Source of the DNA: an uncultured Anaerococcus sp.
GTDB lineage: Bacteria; Bacillota; Clostridia; Tissierellales; Peptoniphilaceae
Reading direction: 5' to 3'
Length of the DNA stretch: 14,538 bases
Assembly: GCA_902465755.1 (NCBI GenBank)
Contig: CABQOK010000013.1
Location: 1-14,538 of the forward strand
Numbering within the stretch: the stretch's first letter is position 1; the number at the start of each line of letters is the position of its first letter. Made by a program: the position numbers and the translations under genes. The notes under the pieces are model-generated. The model was given only the letters and a program-made list of their open reading frames with translations. It was not told where the DNA came from and made no database searches. This document shows, piece by piece, positions 6,798 through 14,177 of the stretch.

Positions 6798-8185
6798 TAT
6801 TTGTTAACCTTGTTGTATGATTCTAAGGCAGCATCTATCTCTTCTGCCATCTTTTTGCTTGCATCTTCTGGGCTTATATTTCCATTTAGGACCTCTTCGA
6901 TGTGCTTTTCCATAATTTGTCGAGATTCTTGATACACTGTTGCAAGTGCCCCTTGATCTTCTGGTTTTGAATCATGCAATTGATTGATTGCAGTCTCAAA
7001 TTGTGGAGATTCCTTAATTAGGTCTTTGAATTCTTGTGTCTCGAGTACTCCCTTATTTACTGGGAAATATCCAGTATTTGCATTCCAGTATGTTTGGGAT
7101 TCGACACTTACTAAGAACTTGATGAAGTCCCATGTTCCTGCCATTTTTTCTTCATCACCTGAATTTATAGCGTATAAAGATGCGCCTCCGATTGAAACCC
7201 CATTTTTATCAGAATCTTTTACAGATGGGAAATATGCTGTGCCAACTTCGAATCTATCTCCTACTTCTGATAATATTTGTGTAAGAGAAGCAGTTGATGC
7301 AAATGTCATAGCGCTTGTCCCTGAATTGAATTCTGCAGTTCCACCTTGCTTGCCAACATTAGGTGCTATACCTTCATCAGCTAGATCTTTCCATGCCTTA
7401 AGTATATTAGTAACACCACCATTTTCCTCGAATACTGATTTTGTAGGATTAGCTTTCCTACCATTTTCATTATCAAATAGGTCAAGTCCTTGTTTATTCA
7501 TAAATTGATCAATCCACCAGCCATATACGCTGAACGAAATAGGCATATCTGTGACACCAGCTTCTTTAAGCTTTTGACCTACAAGCTTCATCTCTTCCAA
7601 AGACTTTGGAACTTCCACACCAGCTTTCTCAAACATATCCTTGTTGTAATAAAGAAGAGGTGTTGAAGAGTTAAATGGCATAGAGTTTAATTTTCCATCT
7701 ACTGTATAATAAGCAAGAAGATTATCTTCTAATTGGCTTGTGTCATAATTTTCTTCATCAACAAAATCTTGCATAGGCTTGATAAGACCTGAATCAATCA
7801 TATATCTTGTTCCTAGTTCAAAAACTTGAACCAAATCAGCTCCAACATCCTTGCCTGAAGCGGATGATCTAAGCTTTGTGAGAGCATCGTCGTATTCTCC
7901 TTGGAATTCTGCCTTCACATAATATTTATCTTGTGACTCGTTATATTCAGCAACTAGATGGTCTATAGCATCGTTTAGGTTACCACCCATTGAGTGCCAA
8001 AATACTATAGTTGTCTTGCCATCTGAACTAGTGGCATCATTGCTACTGTTTGATTCAGAGCTTTCACTATTTTTACTATCTTTTCCTGTATCGATTGTTT
8101 TAGAATCCTCATTACGTCCTGCACATGCAGTTAAAGTAACGAACATCAAGACTAACATTAGTCTGCTAGCGATTTTTTTAAACAT
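6797..8185 (-). CDS. ugpB: Glycerol-3-phosphate/phosphodiester-binding lipoprotein, UgpB-like
   Basis: Extracellular solute-binding protein that captures substrate for the importer. The chosen start (8185) has GGAGG upstream and gives a 462-residue lipoprotein precursor with signal peptide and lipobox LTAC, anchored at C21. A Ser/Asp-rich linker covers about 26-56 before the folded domain. Segments characteristic of UgpB are visible in order: VFWHSMGG (61-68), QVFELGT (120-126), NSSTPLLYYNKD (172-183), SAMTFAS (291-297), IGGASLY (332-338), TGYFPV (371-376) and YQESRQI (418-424). These correspond to the regions lining the sn-glycerol-3-phosphate pocket in E. coli UgpB as I recall them. An adjacent phosphodiesterase gene supports the substrate. 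A related sugar-binding role remains possible. Confidence 0.85.
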   Translation of the reverse strand: MFKKIASRLMLVLMFVTLTACAGRNEDSKTIDTGKDSKNSESSESNSSNDATSSDGKTTIVFWHSMGGNLNDAIDHLVAEYNESQDKYYVKAEFQGEYDDALTKLRSSASGKDVGADLVQVFELGTRYMIDSGLIKPMQDFVDEENYDTSQLEDNLLAYYTVDGKLNSMPFNSSTPLLYYNKDMFEKAGVEVPKSLEEMKLVGQKLKEAGVTDMPISFSVYGWWIDQFMNKQGLDLFDNENGRKANPTKSVFEENGGVTNILKAWKDLADEGIAPNVGKQGGTAEFNSGTSAMTFASTASLTQILSEVGDRFEVGTAYFPSVKDSDKNGVSIGGASLYAINSGDEEKMAGTWDFIKFLVSVESQTYWNANTGYFPVNKGVLETQEFKDLIKESPQFETAINQLHDSKPEDQGALATVYQESRQIMEKHIEEVLNGNISPEDASKKMAEEIDAALESYNKVNK

Positions 8186-8204
8186 AATTCCTCCATTTAT
8201 TTTG

Positions 8205-8228
8205 TTTCCTTTAGAATTATAAAGGAAA
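8205..8228. promoter_or_regulatory. Perfect 9-bp inverted repeat in the ugpB leader
   Basis: TTTCCTTTA (8205-8213) and TAAAGGAAA (8220-8228) form a perfect inverted repeat with a 6-bp spacer. On the minus strand it encloses a consensus TATAAT (8221-8216). It lies about 20-40 bp before the ugpB start codon. It may be a repressor operator overlapping a -10 or start site, or a small hairpin in the mRNA leader. It has no T run, so it is not a typical terminator. Confidence 0.5.
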
Positions 8229-8249
8229 TATATCAAATTCTTTTATTAA

Positions 8250-8268
8250 CTTTGTAATGTCTTTGTAA
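8250..8268 (-). promoter_or_regulatory. Candidate Pho-box-like direct repeat upstream of ugpB
   Basis: On the minus strand TTACAAAG occurs twice with an 11-bp period (8268-8261 and 8257-8250), within TTTACA-N5-ATTACA. This matches the form of PhoP boxes in Bacillus (TTNACA-type repeats every 11 bp). A TATATT -10 candidate lies at 8232-8227. Phosphate-starvation control of ugp genes is well known in other bacteria. Only two repeats are clear; a third is degenerate. Confidence 0.4.
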
Positions 8269-8291
8269 AATAAATCTATTTTTTATTAAAT

Positions 8292-9008
8292 TTATTTTAT
8301 AAGTAAGTCATTAACCCTATCAGGAAAATCTGTTATAAGGCCTGTTGGATTAAGGTCCAGACATTTGCTGAAGTCGTAGTCCGCTTTGCCAAACCAAATA
8401 TTTAATCCTATGTTATTTTCCAAGAATTTCTCTGCTATTTCTTTGTTAACAGTGAAATTTAATGGATGGAAATATTCCATTCCCATGTTTTTTACGTATT
8501 CCCATGGTTTGTATAGTCTTGATGATTCTAAGACTCCACATTTTATTTCCCTATCTATTTCTTTGATCCTTATCAAAGAATTGTGGTTAAAAGATGAAAT
8601 TATTATTTTATCCTTCATACCATATTCATTTATGAGGTCATAAACTTTTTTCTCTATTCCCTCGTATGTTATAATGGACGTCTTAAGTTCAATGTTCGTA
8701 ATGATATCTTTGTTTTTAGCAAAGTCAAAGTATTCTCTTAGAGTAGGTATTGTCTGAACTTCACAAGACAGGATTCCCTTTGAAGCATTTAACTTTTTAA
8801 GTTCACGTAAAGTTTTATCCTTTACCAGACCCTTTCCATCTGTAGTTCTTTCTAAAGTTTCATCGTGAATTATTACAAGCTCACCATCTTTTGTAAGGTG
8901 AACATCAAATTCTATTCCATCCACTCCCGTTTCGATTGCTTTTTTAAAGGCGAGCATTGTATTTTCTGGATATGCTCCCTTAAATCCCCTATGGGCTATG
9001 TTTAACAT
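8292..9008 (-). CDS. ugpQ: Cytosolic glycerophosphodiester phosphodiesterase
   Basis: Hydrolyses glycerophosphodiesters (for example glycerophosphocholine) to sn-glycerol-3-phosphate and an alcohol. The 238-residue protein shows the GDPD signature: H6-R7 and E15-N16 (HRGFKGAYPENT), metal ligands E33 and D35 with H37 (IEFDVHLT), catalytic H48 (IIHDETLERTTDG), E107/K109 (NIELK), SFN at 139-141 and the C-terminal GLITDFPD. It has no signal peptide, which places it in the cytosol like UgpQ rather than secreted GlpQ. The start has AAGGAGG upstream. It is transcribed toward ugpB with a 106-bp gap, so importer and enzyme probably act in sequence. The order (enzyme gene first) differs from E. coli ugpBAECQ. 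Confidence 0.92.
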   Translation of the reverse strand: MLNIAHRGFKGAYPENTMLAFKKAIETGVDGIEFDVHLTKDGELVIIHDETLERTTDGKGLVKDKTLRELKKLNASKGILSCEVQTIPTLREYFDFAKNKDIITNIELKTSIITYEGIEKKVYDLINEYGMKDKIIISSFNHNSLIRIKEIDREIKCGVLESSRLYKPWEYVKNMGMEYFHPLNFTVNKEIAEKFLENNIGLNIWFGKADYDFSKCLDLNPTGLITDFPDRVNDLLIK

Positions 9009-9086
9009 TTTTCCTCCTTAGCTTTATGCTATAGACTATAATAAAGGATTTTTGTAAAGAATAAATTAAGTCCTAGTAAAATTCAC

Positions 9087-9110
9087 AAAAATAGACCCCC
9101 GAAGGGGCCT
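9087..9110 (-). terminator. Rho-independent terminator after the ubiB-like gene
   Basis: On the minus strand AGGCCCC and GGGGTCT pair around a TTCG tetraloop (9110-9093, one G-T pair), followed by ATTTTT. It lies four bases after the stop codon of the kinase-like gene and separates it from the ugp locus. Confidence 0.88.
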
Positions 9111-9113
9111 GGA

Positions 9114-10751
9114 TTATTTTCTATTTTTCAGTAAGCTTTTCAGTAGGTAAAGAGAAAAAATCAAGCTTATTGTTAAAATCAATATTATTAGGAATCTTAT
9201 ATTCTTATTGTTTAACCCGATTAGAGCAAGGCTTAATATAGAAGATGATATAATTAGGCAAATACCTATAAAAACTATGGCATTAACCTTTCTTTTTTCA
9301 ATTTTCTCAAAAAGTTGGAGATCCTTATCACTTCTTTTTTGCTCTATAGCGAAGTCTCCTCTTTCTAGTTGCCTTAATATATTCAAAGAAGCTTTGGGCA
9401 GCTCATTTATAAAGCTTGCTGAATTGTAAGTATTTTTAAGTATTTTGTTTGAGACTATGTCTGGGCTTAGGAGTTTAAGCGCCATAGGTCTTGCTAGAGG
9501 TATAGCTAGGGCTATGAAGGACTCTTCTGGGACTAGCTTTTCTATAAGACCTTCTACAGTCAATACAGTTTTTCCGAAATTAGTAAGTTCTGATGGGATT
9601 TTGATTGAAAAATCTACTAATAACTTATAAAAATCCTCTATAAGTTCTACTAATTTTAGCTGGCTAATATTCATAGCCATGTACTTATCCAAAAGTTTCT
9701 GGATTCTTCTTTCAAAAATCGGTATCTTCTTGCTATCAAAGGCCAAAAGTCCCATACCTATGATGGCATCTGTCACAAGACTTACTTCATTGAGACTTGC
9801 TCCTAGAAATATTTTGATTATCTGATACCTGTAGTTTTCCGAAAGAGTAGATACTATACCAAAATCAATTAGATATAGATTATCATCCGAATCTACAAAG
9901 ATATTTCCAGGATGGGGATCTGCGTGGAAAAAGCCATAGGAAAACATCTGATTAGTGTAGGCCTTGATGATCTTTTTGGCAAGAGACTTTCTTGTATCTG
10001 GGTCTTTGTCGTAACTTGATCTAATAGTTTTACCATTTATGTATTCTATAGTTAGGACTGACTTTCCACAGTAATTCTCGTATACATCAGGAGAAGATAG
10101 GTCACTTGACCTCTGATTATCTTCCCTATATTTTAAGATATTTTCCTTTTCATTTTTGAAATCAATCTCTTTTCTTAAAGTTTTACCAAATTCTTCTAGA
10201 ACTTCTCCTAAGTCGAAGGATTCGATAAAGTTAAGTTTATTCTGATATTTCCTATATAAGTCCCTTATAATAGTGAGATCTTCACTTACCCTTTTTTCTA
10301 TATTTTTTCTTCTAACCTTTACTACGACCTTTTTGACCGAATCATCTGTCCTGATATAAGCTAAGTGGGTTTGAGCAATAGAGCCTGTCGCTAGGGCAAA
10401 TCTATCAAATTCTACAAATATATCTTCCAAGTCTTTAGCAAATTCTTCTTCTATGGTTTCTTTTATATAGGAGAAATCCTCTTCCTTTACATCATCTTGG
10501 AGCTTTTCTAGTTCGTTTATTATATTGTCTGAGAATATATCCCTCCTGGTAGATAAAATTTGGCCGAATTTAATAAAGACTGGTCCCAAGTCTTCGAAGA
10601 GAGCGACAAGATTTTGGCCTAGACGAATCTCTCTTTCTTTATCTTCCTTCCTATTGTCTCTATCCTTAGCAAAGACAAGCCTCATATCTCTAATAAGCTC
10701 TGGATTCATAAATTTCTTTACTATTTCATATTTTCTCTTCCTATAAGTCAT
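9114..10751 (-). CDS. AarF/ABC1/UbiB-family atypical kinase-like membrane protein
   Basis: A 545-residue member of the UbiB/ADCK family, ATP-binding proteins with a protein-kinase-like fold that support isoprenoid-lipid or quinone metabolism. Family landmarks are the KxGQ motif (K61-Q64 in FIKFGQILSTR), the A-rich nucleotide loop (A121-S124, here ATGS, then IAQTH), invariant lysine K145 (VVVKVRR), the HADPHPGN catalytic loop (276-283) and the metal-binding DFG (296-298). Two hydrophobic helices close to the C-terminus (about 490-535) anchor it in the membrane, as in UbiB. The usual AAAS of the A-rich loop is changed. It has hairpin terminators on both sides and so is probably transcribed alone. 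The ribosome binding site is weak. Its lipid pathway in this organism is unknown. Confidence 0.9.
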   Translation of the reverse strand: MTYRKRKYEIVKKFMNPELIRDMRLVFAKDRDNRKEDKEREIRLGQNLVALFEDLGPVFIKFGQILSTRRDIFSDNIINELEKLQDDVKEEDFSYIKETIEEEFAKDLEDIFVEFDRFALATGSIAQTHLAYIRTDDSVKKVVVKVRRKNIEKRVSEDLTIIRDLYRKYQNKLNFIESFDLGEVLEEFGKTLRKEIDFKNEKENILKYREDNQRSSDLSSPDVYENYCGKSVLTIEYINGKTIRSSYDKDPDTRKSLAKKIIKAYTNQMFSYGFFHADPHPGNIFVDSDDNLYLIDFGIVSTLSENYRYQIIKIFLGASLNEVSLVTDAIIGMGLLAFDSKKIPIFERRIQKLLDKYMAMNISQLKLVELIEDFYKLLVDFSIKIPSELTNFGKTVLTVEGLIEKLVPEESFIALAIPLARPMALKLLSPDIVSNKILKNTYNSASFINELPKASLNILRQLERGDFAIEQKRSDKDLQLFEKIEKRKVNAIVFIGICLIISSSILSLALIGLNNKNIRFLIILILTISLIFSLYLLKSLLKNRK

Positions 10752-10783
10752 AAGATACTCTTTTCTATTTATTAAAAGCTACA

Positions 10784-10789
10784 CTTATA
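10784..10789 (-). promoter_or_regulatory. Weak candidate -10 for the ubiB-like gene
   Basis: TATAAG on the minus strand lies in the 60-bp A/T-rich gap between the pepF terminator and the kinase-like gene. No good -35 is seen at the right distance, so this is only the best available candidate. The terminator upstream implies that some promoter lies here. Confidence 0.2.
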
Positions 10790-10814
10790 TTTATATTTAC
10801 CCAAATTAAAGCTT

Positions 10815-10846
10815 AAATAAAAAAGGCTACAGCATAGCCATAGCCT
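10815..10846 (-). terminator. Rho-independent terminator after pepF
   Basis: On the minus strand AGGCTAT and GTAGCCT (10846-10840 with 10830-10824) form a 7-bp stem with a 9-nt loop, followed by a T-rich run. It begins 15 bases after the pepF stop and closes the four-gene operon to the right. Confidence 0.85.
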
Positions 10847-10860
10847 CATAACTTATATTT

Positions 10861-12639
10861 TTATAATATTGCTTCTCTTAAATCTTTTAGAGCATCTCTT
10901 GCTACATCCATAGCCTTTTGCATGGCATCCTTGCCTGTCATATCGACTCCGGCTTTCTTTAGGACTTCTAGTGGATATTCGCTCTCTCCTGCCTTTAGGT
11001 AGTCTAGATAAGCCTTCCTATCCTCATCTGTTCCATGAAGGATCTTTTGACTTAGGGCAACAGCACTCATAAATCCTGTCGCATATTGGAAGACATAGTA
11101 GAACATGTAGAAGTGTGGGATTCTCGCCCATTCTGCAGATATAAATTCATCCACTTCTATATCTTCTCCGAAAAGATCTTCGTTTAATTCTTTGTAGATT
11201 CCGTGGAGCCTTTCTGCTGGAATCGCCTCACCTTTTTCTACTAATTTGTTTACCTTATGCTCGAATTCTGCAAACATTGTTTGTCTAAATACTGTTGATT
11301 TGAATTGATTTACAAAGTAGTTTAGTAGATAAGCTGTTTCTTCTTCAGACTTAGAATGTTTGAGCATGTAGTCTAAGAGAAGAAGCTCGTTGGTTGTTGA
11401 TGCGATCTCTGCCAAGAATATTGAATAGGAACCGTATTGGTATTGTTGATTGCTCCTTGTGTAGTAGGAGTGCATGGAGTGACCTAGCTCGTGAATTACT
11501 GTAAATACATCATCTATTGTATTTGTGTAGTTGAGTAAGATGAATGGTTGAGTATCGTAAGAGCCTGATGAGTAAGCTCCGCCCCTTTTGCCCTTGTTTG
11601 GGCAAACATCGAACCAACCTGTTTCAAAACCCTTCCTTGCTACTTCTACATATTCCTCGCCAAGTGGTTTGATAGCTTCGAGGACGATTTCTTTAGATTC
11701 ATCAAATTCGATCTTCCTATCATAATCTTTTACGAGCGGCATATAAATATCATGGAATCCTAGGTCATCTACTCCGAGGAATTCTTTCCTGAGTGTGGTG
11801 TAATCCTTGTGGATATCGATATTGTCGTGGACCACCTCTAATAGGTTGTCGTAGATTTCTTCTGGTAAGTTATTAGCAAACAAGCTCATTTCTCTAGCTG
11901 ATGAGAAGCCTCTAAGCTTAGCTTCTGTGTTGTGAGCTGAGAAGTCTCCATCTAGGGTGCTTGCTAGGGTGTTTGAGAATTGTCTATAGGTCTTATAATA
12001 TTTCTCATAAACTTCGCGTCTAAAGTCCCTATCCTTATCTTGTTGCAAGTTCACAAAGTTCGCAGCAGTAATTTCTATCTCTTCCCCATCTTTTTCTACA
12101 CTTGGAAAAGACATGTCAGCGTTCGAGAAAATCATATAGGTCGCACTTGGATTTTGAGAAGTCTTACCAAAGCTTGCTATTATTTGCTCACTTTTCTCAT
12201 CCAAGGTGTGGTCTTTGTACCTAGCTATATCCTCAAAGTAGTGAGAAAGATGAGCTATCTCAGGATCTTTTAGATATTCCTTGATTTTTTCTTGATCTGT
12301 TGCTAAAAGCTCTGGCCTTACGAAAGATAGGGCTTCGGTTAGGGCAACATATGTGTTAGTAGCTACCTGATCCATCTCTTGGTATTTGGTAACTCTAGTA
12401 TCTTCATCGCTTTTTAAGGATGCGTAAACACAGGCTTTCTCTAATTTTCTAGAAAACTCTTCATCTAATTTGATAAATTCTTTGAAATTATCTAAACTAG
12501 ATGTGATTTTTCCCTTAAATCCCACGAGCTTATCAGCTAAGTTCTTAACATTTTCTATATCTTCGTAGAAGTCTTCGTCTTTGGCATAAATCGAAGTCGT
12601 ATCCCATTTTAATCTTTGATCTATATCTTTTCTTTCCAT
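10861..12639 (-). CDS. pepF: Oligoendopeptidase F (M3 family zinc peptidase)
   Basis: Cytosolic metallopeptidase that cuts short peptides (about 7-17 residues), used in peptide and signal-peptide turnover. The 592-residue length matches PepF (about 600). The N-terminal half is the helical PepF domain. The catalytic M3 domain carries the zinc site H383-E384-x-x-H387 (VIHELGHSMH) with third ligand E411 (LAEIASTTNE). The GGAYSSGSYDTQPFILLN stretch before the zinc helix is also typical. The start at 12639 has AGGAG six bases upstream, and that site overlaps the end of the lipoprotein gene eight bases away, so the genes are probably cotranscribed. A hairpin terminator follows. No defect is visible. 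Confidence 0.95.
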   Translation of the reverse strand: MERKDIDQRLKWDTTSIYAKDEDFYEDIENVKNLADKLVGFKGKITSSLDNFKEFIKLDEEFSRKLEKACVYASLKSDEDTRVTKYQEMDQVATNTYVALTEALSFVRPELLATDQEKIKEYLKDPEIAHLSHYFEDIARYKDHTLDEKSEQIIASFGKTSQNPSATYMIFSNADMSFPSVEKDGEEIEITAANFVNLQQDKDRDFRREVYEKYYKTYRQFSNTLASTLDGDFSAHNTEAKLRGFSSAREMSLFANNLPEEIYDNLLEVVHDNIDIHKDYTTLRKEFLGVDDLGFHDIYMPLVKDYDRKIEFDESKEIVLEAIKPLGEEYVEVARKGFETGWFDVCPNKGKRGGAYSSGSYDTQPFILLNYTNTIDDVFTVIHELGHSMHSYYTRSNQQYQYGSYSIFLAEIASTTNELLLLDYMLKHSKSEEETAYLLNYFVNQFKSTVFRQTMFAEFEHKVNKLVEKGEAIPAERLHGIYKELNEDLFGEDIEVDEFISAEWARIPHFYMFYYVFQYATGFMSAVALSQKILHGTDEDRKAYLDYLKAGESEYPLEVLKKAGVDMTGKDAMQKAMDVARDALKDLREAIL

Positions 12640-12647
12640 TTTTTCTC

Positions 12648-13472
12648 CTATTTTATAGTGATGACGTCTTTCCCATCATCAGTCTTTCTCTTTTCAATAT
12701 TTAAAATCTCCTTATCCTTTTTATCATAAAGAAGATTTCCTATTTCAAGCTCTTCTCCTAAAATAGTGTCCTTCGCCAAGTCCATATCTAAGTCATAGGC
12801 CCTAGAAATATCTTGTAAATATTTATCTTCAGCTTCTATCCTAGCCCTTATAGCTTCCTTAAGGTCCTTCTTAGTAGAAGTTTCACTAGATTCTACCAAA
12901 TCATCCAGCCTTCTAACTTCAGGCTCAATCTTTTCAGTCGTATTGTAGAAGGAAAAAGAATCGAGTAGGCTTAGATATTTATTGTACAAATAATAATTAC
13001 TTACACTTTCATTTTCAAAGACTGAAATCTCGCTTACTAAAAGCATAGGCCCGCTTTCAGAATCAAAGCTTATGACTTTGATCCTGCTTACAAGCTCATC
13101 TTCTCTTGAAAGAGGTCCATAAGTATACTCAACCTTTCCTTCATCGTCATAGACTAGCTTGAGATTTAAGATATTTGCTTGATCTTTTTCTAATACAAAG
13201 CCTAGCTGATTTCCAGCAAAATTTATCTCCTTAATGAATCCAGTAGCCTCATCAAGACTTATATTATCACCAATAAGAGCCTTCTTATAGTCTTTTTCGA
13301 AGTCAATTTTTTTAATAAGCTCCTTAGTAGATGAATCTTTGTATGTTACCTCCGGCATCTCTATAGTTTCTTCTGGCCTATCTACTTCGTCAATCTCTTT
13401 CTCAAACTCCTCCTTAGACTGAAAAGAACATGCACTTAACAAAAACACCAATGTTAATATCCATAACTTCAT
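12648..13472 (-). CDS. Hypothetical lipoprotein
   Basis: I do not recognise this family. The 274-residue product begins MKLWILTLVFLLSACSF, a lipoprotein signal with lipobox LSAC and acylated C15. The rest is hydrophilic and very rich in acidic and lysine residues, with an extended acidic stretch directly after the signal (about 20-45) and a helical, charged region near 190-235. It should be anchored on the outer face of the cytoplasmic membrane. ATG 13472 follows the rhomboid stop by one base (TAAGATG), pointing to translational coupling; a longer reading from 13502 would add ten residues ahead of the signal and is less likely. pepF follows eight bases downstream. Whether it is a substrate or partner of the rhomboid protease is unknown. 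Confidence 0.75.
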   Translation of the reverse strand: MKLWILTLVFLLSACSFQSKEEFEKEIDEVDRPEETIEMPEVTYKDSSTKELIKKIDFEKDYKKALIGDNISLDEATGFIKEINFAGNQLGFVLEKDQANILNLKLVYDDEGKVEYTYGPLSREDELVSRIKVISFDSESGPMLLVSEISVFENESVSNYYLYNKYLSLLDSFSFYNTTEKIEPEVRRLDDLVESSETSTKKDLKEAIRARIEAEDKYLQDISRAYDLDMDLAKDTILGEELEIGNLLYDKKDKEILNIEKRKTDDGKDVITIK

Positions 13473-13473
13473 C

Positions 13474-14121
13474 TTAGCCCACACCCAAACTCTTATTACC
13501 AATTCTTATAAACAAGAAAGCCAAGATTATGAAGGCTATTAGAGAAATTATGATAGTAGTCTTTGGTATCTGTCTGTTTACAACAGGGAAATTTCCAGCA
13601 AGAAGAACTCCTGCCAAAAATCCTCCCATGTGTCCTTGAATTCCAATTCCAGGAGCAAGCAAGGAATAGACTATATTTATAACTATTATAGATAGAAAGC
13701 TCGCCCCGAGTCCTCTTAATATCTCGTCATCCTTGTAGTTAATCATAAGACCAATAGCAAGGCCAAACATCCCATAAAGGGAAGTGGACGCTCCTGCGGA
13801 GACTGTATTGGCTTCGCCAAAAGCATAGGTAAAGAGATTTCCCATAACTCCAGCCAATATATATATTATTAGAAAGTTAATAGATCCATAAAGTCTCTCA
13901 AAAAGAGGTCCTATATTATATAGGAAATACATATTAAATAAAATATGAAAAAATCCTATATGAATAAAGGCAGCTGTAAAGACTCTCCACCATTCGCCTT
14001 GATGAAACAAGGGCTTGACCATTGCTCCAAATCTTACGAGATTTCCTATACTCTCGCTTCCTCCTGTCAAAGTCATTATAGCGAAAACTGCTATGTTGAT
14101 TATCATAAGGACAGTCGTCAC
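13474..14121 (-). CDS. Rhomboid-family intramembrane serine protease
   Basis: Membrane protease that cuts transmembrane substrates within the bilayer. The protein has about six to seven helices and all key rhomboid features. The numbers here count from the upstream ATG at 14151: WWR (54-56), HILFN with conserved H69 and N73, catalytic S122 in GASTSLYG, and catalytic H174 in QGHMGGFLAG. I prefer the GTG start at 14121 (215 residues), because AGGAG lies eight bases upstream of it. The ATG at 14151, which would add ten residues, has no ribosome binding site at a usable distance. The gene is followed after one base by the lipoprotein gene and lies 56 bases below the glycerate-kinase-like gene. 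Substrates cannot be predicted. Confidence 0.9.
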   Translation of the reverse strand: MTTVLMIINIAVFAIMTLTGGSESIGNLVRFGAMVKPLFHQGEWWRVFTAAFIHIGFFHILFNMYFLYNIGPLFERLYGSINFLIIYILAGVMGNLFTYAFGEANTVSAGASTSLYGMFGLAIGLMINYKDDEILRGLGASFLSIIVINIVYSLLAPGIGIQGHMGGFLAGVLLAGNFPVVNRQIPKTTIIISLIAFIILAFLFIRIGNKSLGVG

Positions 14122-14177
14122 TTTTGTTTCTCCTAATTTTTTAATATTCATAATAGATAATTGTACCGCTTTCCTAG

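Noticed and set aside
6984..7508. A 174-residue forward reading frame antisense to ugpB
   Set aside because: It lies wholly within a well-supported gene in another frame and has no recognisable motif or ribosome site.
8186..8236. A longer N-terminus of the UgpB-like protein
   Set aside because: It would put hydrophilic residues ahead of a clean lipoprotein signal and run through the palindromic leader; GGAGG supports 8185.
9009..9060. A sigma-A promoter directly before the phosphodiesterase gene
   Set aside because: TTTACA and TATTAT/TATAGT strings occur, but none of the combinations has acceptable spacing, so I did not call it although a promoter is expected here.
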